Shown here: positions 1-9,481 of the stretch, one piece after another
Layout: each line of letters opens with the position of its first letter
How positions within the stretch are numbered: position 1 is the first letter of the stretch
Source: Anaerolineales bacterium
Lineage (GTDB): Bacteria > Chloroflexota > Anaerolineae > Anaerolineales > UBA11579
Length of the DNA: 64,000 nucleotides
Direction: 5' to 3'
Assembly (NCBI GenBank): GCA_026129335.1
Contig: JAHCIH010000006.1
Span: 1-64,000, forward strand
The notes under the pieces: generated by a model
What the model was told of the DNA's origin: nothing
Seen by the model: only the letters and a program-made list of their open reading frames with translations
Databases searched by the model: none
Position numbers and translations under genes: made by a program

Positions 1-7
1 GCCACTA

Positions 8-30
8 AATCCCCGCAAGGCGGGGATTTT
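8..30. terminator. Intrinsic terminator hairpin at window start
   Basis: A 9-bp perfect stem (AATCCCCGC / GCGGGGATT, loop AAG) is followed by TT on the plus strand. It probably ends a gene lying outside the window to the left. It also insulates the toroid-protein gene that starts at 134. Confidence 0.7.
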
Positions 31-133
31 CGTTTAAGGCTTACGATTTTTGGATTCGGGTGCAACTCTCTTCAGGTAAAATCCTTTAAGTTGACTATCA
101 AGTAGCCTTCTCAGCTTTTATCAGGAAACGTAT

Positions 134-1150
134 ATGGAACCTAAAGAACCTAAGTTGCCAATCCAAAAGCCAACGGAGCCGGTCATAGACTGGCTGCTGG
201 ATGCGGATCCATCCATCCGTTGGCAGGTCATGCGCGACCTGACCGGAGAGTCCGACGCGGCTGTTGCCGCCGAGCGCGCCAAGGTGGCCAGCGAAGGCTG
301 GGGAGCCGCGATCCTGGCTGCTCAGGCGGAAGACGGCACCTGGGCTGGAGAGAAGCGTGTTCCTGAATACGCTACCTTGCGCACGCTGCTGCTCTTGCGC
401 GACATGGGGCTGGACCCGCAGAGCGAGCAAGCCCGCGACGCAATAGGGCGCGTGCGCGCAACTGTCAAATGGTTGATGAACATTACGAAAGAAGAACTGC
501 CAAAAGACGAAGACATCAGCTGGTGGCATAAACCCTTCTTTGCCGGCGAGGTGGAGCCCTGCATGAACGGCAGGGTTGTGCGCATCGGCGCGTACTTCGG
601 CGAGGATATGCAGCCTTTGGTCGAGCGCCTGCTGGGTGAGCAGATGGCCGATGGTGGCTGGAACTGCGAACAAGAGAACGGTTCGACGCGCGGGTCCTTC
701 CACTCCACGATTTGCGTGCTCGAAGGACTTCTGGAATACGAGAAGGCTACCGGCGGCTCGCCCGCGGTGACCGCCGCGCGGCAGCGGGGAGAGGAATACC
801 TGTTGGAGCGGCACATGCTGCGCTCCCTGTCCACCGGTGAGATGCCTGCGTTTGATAACGCGACCGAAGGGCCGCCAACGTGGACGCTTTTCTCTTATCC
901 GACCTCGTGGCACTACGATGTGCTGCGAGGATTGGACTACCTGCGCAGTGCAGGCGTTACGCCTGATGAGCGGGTTGCTGAAGCCATCGAATTGGTCGCA
1001 AAGAAGCAAAACGAAAACGGGCGCTGGGCGCGCGAAAACATTCACGATGATCCGGTAGCCCTCGAGATGGAAGGCCCCAGCGGCACGGATAGCTATTGGA
1101 ACACCCTGCGCGCCTTGCGGGTTTTGGATTGGTATTCATCACAAAACTGA
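134..1150 (+). CDS. Conserved protein of the squalene-cyclase/prenyltransferase alpha-alpha toroid type
   Basis: A soluble 338-residue protein with no signal peptide or membrane segment. It carries repeated aromatic/glycine motifs typical of alpha/alpha-toroid proteins: QAEDGTWAG (about 65-73), QMADGGWNCE (about 181-190) and KQNENGRWA (about 290-298). They resemble the QW-type repeats of terpene cyclases and related domains. It is about half the length of a true squalene-hopene cyclase and I see no DXDD protonation motif, so cyclase activity is unlikely and the substrate is unknown. The ATG at 134 has an AGGA about 7 bases upstream. The gene stands alone between two terminators. The fold call is fairly good; the function is unknown. 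Confidence 0.7.
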   Translation: MEPKEPKLPIQKPTEPVIDWLLDADPSIRWQVMRDLTGESDAAVAAERAKVASEGWGAAILAAQAEDGTWAGEKRVPEYATLRTLLLLRDMGLDPQSEQARDAIGRVRATVKWLMNITKEELPKDEDISWWHKPFFAGEVEPCMNGRVVRIGAYFGEDMQPLVERLLGEQMADGGWNCEQENGSTRGSFHSTICVLEGLLEYEKATGGSPAVTAARQRGEEYLLERHMLRSLSTGEMPAFDNATEGPPTWTLFSYPTSWHYDVLRGLDYLRSAGVTPDERVAEAIELVAKKQNENGRWARENIHDDPVALEMEGPSGTDSYWNTLRALRVLDWYSSQN

Positions 1151-1197
1151 CGGACGCAAAGACCTACAGTCCCTGGTTCGCCATTGCGATGCTCCAC

Positions 1198-1227
1198 AAA
1201 ATCCCCGAAGCTTCGGGGATTTTTTGT
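1198..1227 (+). terminator. Intrinsic terminator between convergent genes
   Basis: A self-complementary stem AATCCCCGAAG/CTTCGGGGATT is followed by a T-run (ATTTTTTG). It lies between the stop codon of the plus-strand toroid gene (1150) and the stop of the minus-strand uvrA-like gene (1235). The A-rich left flank lets it act in both directions. Confidence 0.85.
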
Positions 1228-1234
1228 TAACCCA

Positions 1235-3466
<2,232 letters not shown>

Positions 3467-3563
3467 ATCTTTGTCTGTCCTCGGTGGGTTTGACGAGTTA
3501 AAAATAGAGTCTACCCGCTTACCGCGGGTGGACTCAAAACTTTGGAGCTGGTTAAGTTGTCGC

Positions 3564-3956
3564 TCACCTGCTGGGCTTGGCGGCGTTCAGCTTGATCGCG
3601 GCCAGCACAAGATCCTGCAGCCCGGCCTTGTCGACCGGGTCCTCCGGGCCGAAGTCAATCGCGCGCACCGCGCGGCTGTCAAGCCGCGTGTTGAACAGCT
3701 TGTCGGGGTCTTTCAGCTGCACACCTTTGTGAAAGGTGATGCGCACTGCATTCTTCAGGATGTCCGCATGGCATAAGATGCCGTTGTGCTCCCACACTGC
3801 CACGCCCTCCGGCTTGGACGGCTTCTTCCACTTCACGGTCTCCACAATGCCTGCATCTGCCTGGCGAATGCCGCCGCGCAGTTCTGCCAGTTTCTTGCCC
3901 TTCCATGCCTCCGCAGCGCGGATGATGGCGTCAATCTCTTGCGAAGCCGTGGTCAT
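3564..3956 (-). CDS. DUF1801 (YdhG-like) protein
   Basis: A 130-residue cytosolic protein of the DUF1801/YdhG family, a YjbR/CyaY-like fold of uncertain biochemical role. Recognisable family features are the central WEHNGILCHADILK stretch, the basic ITFHKGVQL strand and the D(S)RAVRAIDF segment. The start is ATG at 3956: the reading frame extends further upstream, but only through residues that shadow the preceding gene. It lies 2 bp after the stop of the second DUF1801 gene and is the last gene of an ArsR-AHSA1-DUF1801-DUF1801 operon. It is probably co-expressed under ArsR control. Confidence 0.8.
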   Translation of the reverse strand: MTTASQEIDAIIRAAEAWKGKKLAELRGGIRQADAGIVETVKWKKPSKPEGVAVWEHNGILCHADILKNAVRITFHKGVQLKDPDKLFNTRLDSRAVRAIDFGPEDPVDKAGLQDLVLAAIKLNAAKPSR

Positions 3957-3958
3957 GC

Positions 3959-4405
3959 TTAGCTCAAGGCCTTCTTGAGCAGCGCCTTGATCTTTTTCTC
4001 TTCTGCCGGGCCGATCTTGGTGATGCCAAACGAGCTGGGCCACATGTTGCCGTCATCCAGTTTGGCCAGGTCGCTAAAGCCCAGGCTGGCGTGGCGCGTG
4101 TCAAACTTCTGCGCTGCCTGGAAGAACAGAATGTTCTTACCCTCACGATTGGCGTAGCCGGGCATGCCATACATAGTCTTGGGCAGCAGTTCAGGCGCGG
4201 TCTCGCTGACAATCTTGTGCAGCCGTTCGGCCATTTCGCGGTCCGGGCCACTCAGTTTGCCAATCGTCGCCAGCACTTCCTTCTCACCCTTGGCTTTGTC
4301 ATTGCCAAATTTCTCTTGCAGTTTCAGCTCGCGCGCGCGGGCCTTCATGGCTTCTTTTTCTGCCGCAGAGAACCCCGTATCTTTTGCTTTCTTGTCTACA
4401 CTCAT
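3959..4405 (-). CDS. DUF1801-family protein (YdhG/iron-chaperone-like annotation)
   Basis: A 148-residue soluble protein with a charged N-terminal helix (about 1-50) and a C-terminal DUF1801-type domain. The motif PKTMYGMPGYA (about 75-85) matches the usual family signature in which a conserved tyrosine-glycine-methionine turn precedes a beta strand. The end is rich in lysine (KKIKALLKKAL). It sits between the AHSA1 gene (15 bp gap) and the shorter DUF1801 gene (2 bp gap), so it is translated from the same transcript. The family is often found beside SRPBCC/ArsR pairs, but no reaction is established. Confidence 0.8.
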   Translation of the reverse strand: MSVDKKAKDTGFSAAEKEAMKARARELKLQEKFGNDKAKGEKEVLATIGKLSGPDREMAERLHKIVSETAPELLPKTMYGMPGYANREGKNILFFQAAQKFDTRHASLGFSDLAKLDDGNMWPSSFGITKIGPAEEKKIKALLKKALS

Positions 4406-4420
4406 TTTTCAGTTCCTTTC

Positions 4421-4861
4421 TTATGCCGCTTCAATGTATTCGGCCAGGCCTTCCAACGCCTGCATGGCGCCAACGATGGCGCCGTACTTGACGGCTTGTT
4501 CGCGGGCGGCGGCGGAGGCAAAGACCAACTGCAGGGTCACCTTGGTCTTGCCATCTTCCTCCTCGAAGGTCACATGGGTGCGCACTGGTTCCTCGGCCCC
4601 TTCAGCGTCGTTGCCATAGTCGTAGACCAGGCGGTTGGGCTTGTCGATCTCGATGAAAGTGATCTTGAATGCGTAGCTGGTGCCGCGCACCGGCATGCTG
4701 TAGCGCCAGTGGCCGCCCGGGGTGGGGTTCCATTCGTGGGTGGTGCCTTCGGTTACCCACCACTTTTCGACATGCTCTTGCTGGGTAAAGGCGTCAAAAA
4801 CCAGGTCGCGGGGGGCGTCCAGCACACGCGAGACGACAATTTCTTTATCCTGAGCTGCCAT
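4421..4861 (-). CDS. AHSA1/SRPBCC-domain protein
   Basis: A 146-residue single-domain protein of the activator-of-Hsp90-ATPase-1-like (SRPBCC/START-like) superfamily. It starts with the usual strand and helix (VVSRVLDAPRDLVFDAFT, about 9-26) followed by EHVEKWW. The middle has GGHWRYSM, and the end has a long amphipathic helix that lines the ligand pocket. These proteins bind small hydrophobic ligands; the ligand here is unknown. Its start overlaps the ArsR gene by 17 bp, which indicates translational coupling. The ArsR-AHSA1 pairing is a very common toxin/xenobiotic-type regulatory arrangement. Confidence 0.9.
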   Translation of the reverse strand: MAAQDKEIVVSRVLDAPRDLVFDAFTQQEHVEKWWVTEGTTHEWNPTPGGHWRYSMPVRGTSYAFKITFIEIDKPNRLVYDYGNDAEGAEEPVRTHVTFEEEDGKTKVTLQLVFASAAAREQAVKYGAIVGAMQALEGLAEYIEAA

Positions 4862-5198
4862 AGTGTTTCTCCTTTTGGATCTTGCGCAGGTAGTCTTCCA
4901 GACGATCGAAGTTCTCTTCCCAATTCTCGCGATAGCCCTCCAGCCAGTGAGAGGCGTCTTTGAGCGGCGCGGCTTGCAGCTGCGCCGGCCGCCATTGGGC
5001 CTCTCGCCCGCGCTCGATCAGGCCGGCGCGCTCCAGCACCTTGAGGTGCTTGGTGATTGCCGGCGGCGTGATCTTGAAGGGCTGGGCCAGCTCTTTCACT
5101 GTGGCGGGGCCTTGCGCCAGGCGCGCGAGCATGGCTCTGCGGGTGGGGTCGGCGAGGGCGCCGAAAGTAAGGCTGAGGGTGTCTCCGGGCATGGCCAT
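4845..5198 (-). CDS. ArsR-family winged-helix repressor
   Basis: A 117-residue regulator with one winged helix-turn-helix. LADPTRRAMLARLAQGPATV begins the DNA-binding region, and the recognition helix lies in FKITPPAITKHLKVL (about 42-56). No metal-binding cysteine pair (CXC) is visible, so it is unlikely to be a metal sensor. It belongs to the SdpR-like branch usually paired with AHSA1 proteins. It heads a four-gene operon and sits directly behind an inverted-repeat operator that overlaps its own -10 element, so autorepression is likely. ATG at 5198 is used; a second ATG at 5192 is also possible. Confidence 0.9.
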   Translation of the reverse strand: MAMPGDTLSLTFGALADPTRRAMLARLAQGPATVKELAQPFKITPPAITKHLKVLERAGLIERGREAQWRPAQLQAAPLKDASHWLEGYRENWEENFDRLEDYLRKIQKEKHYGSSG

Positions 5199-5201
5199 TG
5201 T

Positions 5202-5224
5202 ATTTAACCAAATGGTAAATTATA
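5202..5224 (-). promoter_or_regulatory. ArsR operator overlapping a TATAAT -10 element
   Basis: ATTTAACCAAATGGTAAAT (5202-5220) is a near-perfect inverted repeat (TTAACCA facing TGGTAAA). It matches the type of site used by ArsR regulators of AHSA1 operons. A minus-strand TATAAT lies at 5219-5224 and overlaps its edge, so the predicted start of transcription falls inside the operator. Bound repressor would then block the operon. The -35 element is weak; a TTGACA at 5235-5240 is too close to be its partner. Confidence 0.7.
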
Positions 5225-5287
5225 ATGCGATGAATGTCAATGCAGAAGACTTCTTAGGCCACCTCTACTTTAGTTAGTTGTTTGTCA

Positions 5288-6199
5288 CTAATTTTGTTCG
5301 TATGCCTGTGAAATAAAAGGCTCTGCTTTAGAAATGTCTTCTCTCGAAGATATGGTGATTTCCAGATCACCAGTTCCGTAATGACCAATGTTTGAAACAT
5401 CTCTGCTGAAGCCAGGCTCCATTGTGTAAGACAATGGATTTAGCTTCAGGAAGAGGACGACTTTTTTGGATTGTGGATGGACTTCGACACACAAGAAATT
5501 CTTGATTCTCGAAAATGCTGTGTAGAGCTTGAGCTGCTTTACCTTAACATCATCACCAAGGTTAGTTGTGAAAGTTTTAATTTCCTCGTACCAATTCGCT
5601 TGTTCAGGGGAGAGTTTCTCCAGCTTTGTTTGGAAGGTTGCAGTTGAGCGACTAGCCTTGTTTATTCCCTGACGACCTTCGTCTAACGCCTGCCCTGTTG
5701 TCGAATTGACTAATTCAAGCAAGAACAAGTCGTTGTTAAATTTTTTGTACTGAAACAGTTCAATATTGCGGCTAATTTGTTTGACCGCATACTCGTCATA
5801 TTTGAAAAATTGATTTGCTATACAAATTAATCTGGCAGTGGCCCATTCGATTTTGCTGGCTTCCTGGCTACCAAACATGTTTGAGACCAGCAATTGATAT
5901 TCCGCTTTATGGTCTAGCAGCCAGTCCAGATAATAAAGACCTTGATTAATCACATTTTCATTTGCGGCTCTTTTGTATTCTAAAATCACAGGGCTGTTGT
6001 TTTCATCCAAGCCAAGCGTATCAATCCTGCCGCCATGCGTTTTCCCAGTCGAATATTCGCTCGCGAGAAAACGAATCCCAAATAAGACCTCGAGGTTCTT
6101 TTCAATTATGGTCTGAAGCGACTTTTCAATTGGGTAAGATTCACTTTGCACCTCGATTAAAGATTGCCCAGACCGAGTGAATAATTTGATGTCTCCCAT
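5288..6199 (-). CDS. DUF5655 domain protein with nuclease-like N-terminal domain
   Basis: A 303-residue protein. The N-terminal part contains EYSTGKTHGGRIDTLG, ILEYKRA and NENVINQGLYYLDWL (about residues 45-90). This is an Asp...Glu-X-Lys core like NucS/DUF91-type nucleases. The C-terminal part (about 190-300) matches the DUF5655 pattern ending in a beta-rich region. Base composition is visibly A+T-rich against its neighbours, which suggests transfer. I chose ATG 6199 (MGDIKLF), which fits the family's usual start. ATG 6238 would add 13 residues. A TATAAT lies exactly six bases upstream of 6199. It probably acts on nucleic acid, perhaps in defence or repair; no partner gene confirms this. Confidence 0.75.
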   Translation of the reverse strand: MGDIKLFTRSGQSLIEVQSESYPIEKSLQTIIEKNLEVLFGIRFLASEYSTGKTHGGRIDTLGLDENNSPVILEYKRAANENVINQGLYYLDWLLDHKAEYQLLVSNMFGSQEASKIEWATARLICIANQFFKYDEYAVKQISRNIELFQYKKFNNDLFLLELVNSTTGQALDEGRQGINKASRSTATFQTKLEKLSPEQANWYEEIKTFTTNLGDDVKVKQLKLYTAFSRIKNFLCVEVHPQSKKVVLFLKLNPLSYTMEPGFSRDVSNIGHYGTGDLEITISSREDISKAEPFISQAYEQN

Positions 6200-6205
6200 T
6201 TGTTG

Positions 6206-6244
6206 ATTATAAATGCTCGCAACTGAAGTAAGAGCCATTACAAT
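6206..6244. promoter_or_regulatory. Divergent -10 elements each six bases from a start codon
   Basis: Minus strand: TATAAT at 6206-6211, then six bases, then ATG at 6199. Plus strand: TACAAT at 6239-6244, then six bases, then ATG at 6251. In both cases the expected transcription start coincides with the A of the ATG, as in leaderless messages. Neither has a good -35 hexamer or a Shine-Dalgarno sequence. Confidence 0.45.
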
Positions 6245-6250
6245 CTTTCT

Positions 6251-7504
6251 ATGCTGACCATCGATCTGCAGACCGCGCGGCGCTTCATCCTCGGCAAGCA
6301 GGGCCTGTGGCCCGGGCGCCGCTGGCAGGGCGCCAAGGGTACCGAGCAGGCGATGCGCGCCATGGAGTACCTGCAGCTGGACCCGCTGCAAATCATCGCC
6401 CGCAGCCAGGACATCAAGCTCTACAGCCGTGTGCTGGATTACAAGCCGGCCATGTGGGAGGAGGCGGCTTACAAGAAGCGCAAATTCTTCGACTGGGGCG
6501 GTTGGCTGGCCGTGCGCCCGATGGAGGAGCTGCCGTATTGGCGGGTGGTGATGCGCCGGGAGCGAGAGGGCGACGGCCGGATCAGCGCGCAGGGCGGCGA
6601 GCATGGCGATGCCATTGCGGAGATGCGCGCCATCCTTAAGCAGCGTGGCACGGTGAGCAACCGTGATTTCAAGATGGACGCCCGCAAGCGCACCCAGGAC
6701 TATCGCGGCCGCAAAGACAGCGCCGTGGCCCTGTATTACCTGTGGCGCACCGGCGAAGTGATGACCCATCACCGCGAGAACTTCGAGCGCGTGTATGCGC
6801 TGACCGAAGCCGTGGCGCCCGCCGAGCTTATCCGTGAGGCGGGCGAGGCCGAGACTGACTTGTTCTTGATTCGCAAAGAGGTCAGCCACAATGGGTTCAC
6901 CCGCCTGCAGCGCACCGCTGAGGCGTACTTCCGCGGCGTGCCTTTTGAGAGGGCAGCCCAGCTGCGCGAAACCTTGCTGAGCGATCTGGAAATCGTCGAG
7001 GTGCAGGTGGAAGGCTGGAAGCAGGTGCATTGCGCTTTGACCAGTGACACCAAACTGCTGAACGAGCTGGCCGCCGGCCGCGTGCCCAAGGCCTGGAAGC
7101 CCGCCGGCCCGGACACGACCGAAGAGGTCACCTTCCTGGCGCCGCTGGACCCGGTCAGCGCCCGGGGGCGGGCGACGCCGCTATTCGGCTTCGACTACGT
7201 CTGGGAGGTCTACAAGCCGGAGGACAAGCGCAAATACGGCTACTACGTGCTGCCAGTGTTGTGGGGCGACCGGCTTGTGGCTCGCTTCGACAGCAAGCTG
7301 GACCGGACGACCAACACCTTCGTCATCCTGGGCCTGTGGCTGGAGGATGAGAAGCTGGGCAAAGACGAAGCCTTCGCCGAGGCGCTGGCCCGCGGGTTCG
7401 CCCGCTTCGTGGCCTTCCTCGGCGCGGACAAGCTGGACGCCAGGGCGATCAGCCAGCCGCTGCTGCGCAAGCGGGTCTCGGCCATGAAGAGCGGGGCGGT
7501 GTAG
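6251..7504 (+). CDS. Winged-helix DNA glycosylase, YcaQ/AlkX family
   Basis: A 417-residue protein of the HTH_42 family, which comprises AlkZ/AlkX (YcaQ) DNA glycosylases that unhook bulky or interstrand-crosslinked alkylated bases. Residues Q42-L-D44 in EYLQLDPLQ form the catalytic QXD motif expected of the AlkX/YcaQ branch. The long winged-helix array continues through REREGDGRISAQ and MTHHREN, with a C-terminal beta domain (about 290-400) containing FGFDYVWE. Length is normal for the family. It diverges from the DUF5655 gene, leaving only 51 bp for two promoters. It is probably involved in DNA repair. Confidence 0.88.
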   Translation: MLTIDLQTARRFILGKQGLWPGRRWQGAKGTEQAMRAMEYLQLDPLQIIARSQDIKLYSRVLDYKPAMWEEAAYKKRKFFDWGGWLAVRPMEELPYWRVVMRREREGDGRISAQGGEHGDAIAEMRAILKQRGTVSNRDFKMDARKRTQDYRGRKDSAVALYYLWRTGEVMTHHRENFERVYALTEAVAPAELIREAGEAETDLFLIRKEVSHNGFTRLQRTAEAYFRGVPFERAAQLRETLLSDLEIVEVQVEGWKQVHCALTSDTKLLNELAAGRVPKAWKPAGPDTTEEVTFLAPLDPVSARGRATPLFGFDYVWEVYKPEDKRKYGYYVLPVLWGDRLVARFDSKLDRTTNTFVILGLWLEDEKLGKDEAFAEALARGFARFVAFLGADKLDARAISQPLLRKRVSAMKSGAV

Positions 7505-7510
7505 TTCGTG

Positions 7511-7532
7511 CCGAACCTGTCGATTGGTTCGG
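7511..7532. other. Hairpin after the YcaQ-type gene
   Basis: CCGAACC (7511-7517) faces GGTTCGG (7526-7532) with an 8-base loop, a few bases after the stop at 7504. No T-run follows, so it is at best a weak or factor-assisted terminator or an mRNA 3'-end stabiliser. I saw no gene in the rest of the gap to 7801. Confidence 0.45.
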
Positions 7533-7801
7533 AAATGTCTCCTGTGTAGCTTGTGTCGGTTGTGTCGCCGCCGGAGGCGTGCCAGGCTGCGACTGCCTTC
7601 TTCGGCGGCATGGCCTGGGGATGTTGTGGGCCTGATTATCGCGCCAGCAGAGACGGCGAGGGTGGATTGGGGCCTTTTGTCAAACCATTGCTCAGCCAGG
7701 TTGAAGTCCCCCTTCACTTGCAGCGAAACTTAGTCTCCACCGGTTGTATGGATTAAGCGCCCCTGCCGCACTATGCTTCTGGGCAAGGAGCGTAGTTTTC
7801 C

Positions 7802-8206
7802 ATGCATAAGATTGATGTTTCGCAAAAGCCTGTGTACATCCTCCACAGCATTGAGCCTTTGATGAAGGAAGATGCGCAGGCGATTATTGACATGGGCGAG
7901 GAATTGATCGCTGCTAATCAGCCCTTTGCCCTGGTGATCGTAAACGTGGGGGAACATGACGAAGGCCGTGAAAGAGGAGCAAATGCCATGATGACCCAGT
8001 GGGTCAAGAAGGCCAAACCGGGTCTGGAACGCCTCTGCGCCGGCGCAGCCTCTGTGGTGGCCAATAGTCATCTGCTGTCCATCTACCAGCCGATCATGAA
8101 GACGGTGGGTGCGCGCATGTATGGGTTCCCACTGGAACTATTCACAGACATAGAAGAAGCCACACAGTGGGCCAGAGGGCAATTGGAAAGGGCTAAAGCA
8201 GGGTAG
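7802..8206 (+). CDS. Small conserved protein of unknown function
   Basis: A 134-residue soluble protein starting at ATG 7802, with AAGGAG about 12 bases upstream. It has an alternating strand/helix pattern: a first beta-strand PVYILHS, a helix containing EDAQAIIDMGEELIA, a hydrophobic strand FALVIVNVG, and a final YGFPLELFTDIEEATQWA. The last segment resembles the C-terminal helix of SpoIIAA-like/STAS-type domains, where an acidic helix follows a short strand, but similarity to that family is only suggestive. It is followed by a strong terminator, so it is monocistronic. No function is assigned. Confidence 0.6.
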   Translation: MHKIDVSQKPVYILHSIEPLMKEDAQAIIDMGEELIAANQPFALVIVNVGEHDEGRERGANAMMTQWVKKAKPGLERLCAGAASVVANSHLLSIYQPIMKTVGARMYGFPLELFTDIEEATQWARGQLERAKAG

Positions 8207-8286
8207 GCGCTCAACGCTGACCCCAGGTTGGCTCATCTTTTTTTCAGGCGCGCCACCTAAATTTCCTGTATAGTGCCGCAAAACAG

Positions 8287-8319
8287 GGTTGTTCATTTTC
8301 AATGAACAACCTTTTTGTT
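8287..8319 (+). terminator. Strong intrinsic terminator upstream of the FIST gene
   Basis: An 11-bp perfect stem (GGTTGTTCATT / AATGAACAACC, loop TTC) is followed by TTTTTGTTT. It could simply end the small gene stopping at 8206. However, a -10-like TATAGT lies just before it (8269-8274) and the FIST start codon only 17 bases after it, so a leader attenuator is also possible. Confidence 0.8.
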
Positions 8320-8335
8320 TATCGCCGAGGTAACC

Positions 8336-9475
8336 ATGCGGCTTGAAACTTTCGCCTATTCCAAACAGGGCGGCTGGACTGCCCAGCCGTTCCCCGGCGC
8401 GGACTCTGAACAGACTCTGGTGATCGTCTTCGGAGCATCCGGCTTTTTGGATGACCCCCAACCCATCCACGACCTGCTCGCCGCTTACCCCAATTCGCGG
8501 GTGATGGGCTGCTCCACGGCGGGCGAGATCTACGAAACCCACATCAGCGACGATTCCCTGTCTGTGGCGGTTGTCCAGTTCGAGCATACTCGGGTGGCTT
8601 CCGCCTCCACCAAGGTCAGCTCGGCGCAAGATTCGTACCGTGCCGGCGAGTTCATCGCCAACCAGCTGGCCGCCCCCGACCTGGCGGCCGTCTTCGTGCT
8701 CTCCACCGGCACCAACATCAACGGCAGCGAGCTGGTGCGGGCGCTGAACGACCGCCTGCAGGGAGATGTGGCCGTCACCGGCGGGCTGGCGGGGGATGGC
8801 GACCGCTTCCATCGCACCTGGGTGCTGGACAACCGCGAGCTCGGCGAAAACTGCGTGGCCGCGGTGGGCCTGTATGGCGAGCGAGTGCGCGTGGGGCACG
8901 GCTCCAAGGGCGGCTGGGACGTCTTCGGGCCACAGCGGCTGGTGACCCGCTCCGAGGGCAACGTGCTCTACGAGCTGGATGGCAAGCCGGCTCTGGACCT
9001 GTACAAGGAATACCTCGGCGACCTGGCCTCCGGGCTGCCTTCCAGCGCGCTGCTGTTCCCGCTGGCGTTGAGTGAAGACCGCGAAGACACCAAGAACATC
9101 GTGCGCACGATTCTGAGTGTGGACGAGGAAGCCAACTCGTTGATCTTCGCCGGCGATATCCCGGCCGGCTATTACGCGCAGTTGATGAAAGCCAACTTCG
9201 ACCGGCTGATCAATGCCGCCGGCGAGGTGGCGCAGATGGCCGCGGCCGCGGAGCTGCCCGGCGGCGCGGTGCTCTCGCTGGCGATCAGCTGCGTGGGGCG
9301 CCGGCTGGTGCTGGGCGAGCGCACCGAGGAAGAACTGGAAGCCACGCTCGAGGTACTTCCCGAAGGCGTGAAGCAGATCGGTTTTTATTCCTACGGTGAG
9401 ATCTCGCCGTACAGCAACGGCACCTGCGACCTGCACAACCAGACGATGACCCTGACCACTCTGCAGGAAATTTAG
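8336..9475 (+). CDS. FIST-domain sensory protein
   Basis: A 379-residue protein with FIST_N (about 27-225, including GCSTAGEI at 58-65) followed by FIST_C (about 225-365, ending near EISPYSNGTCDLHNQT). FIST domains are predicted intracellular sensors of small ligands, possibly amino acids, and are typically linked to signalling enzymes. The start is ATG 8336 with GAGG 5-8 bases upstream; an in-frame ATG at 8315 lies in the terminator tail and is less likely. The gene ends 6 bp before a PAS-GGDEF-EAL gene. This suggests that the FIST protein is the input arm of a cyclic-di-GMP module. Confidence 0.92.
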   Translation: MRLETFAYSKQGGWTAQPFPGADSEQTLVIVFGASGFLDDPQPIHDLLAAYPNSRVMGCSTAGEIYETHISDDSLSVAVVQFEHTRVASASTKVSSAQDSYRAGEFIANQLAAPDLAAVFVLSTGTNINGSELVRALNDRLQGDVAVTGGLAGDGDRFHRTWVLDNRELGENCVAAVGLYGERVRVGHGSKGGWDVFGPQRLVTRSEGNVLYELDGKPALDLYKEYLGDLASGLPSSALLFPLALSEDREDTKNIVRTILSVDEEANSLIFAGDIPAGYYAQLMKANFDRLINAAGEVAQMAAAAELPGGAVLSLAISCVGRRLVLGERTEEELEATLEVLPEGVKQIGFYSYGEISPYSNGTCDLHNQTMTLTTLQEI

Positions 9476-9481
9476 GCGGCG

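Noticed and set aside
6239-7030. N-terminal extension of the DUF5655 frame into the YcaQ gene
   Set aside because: These residues are antisense to the YcaQ-type coding sequence; the family's normal start is at 6199.
8281-8336. Riboswitch upstream of the FIST gene
   Set aside because: Only one simple 11-bp hairpin is present; there is no multi-helix aptamer.
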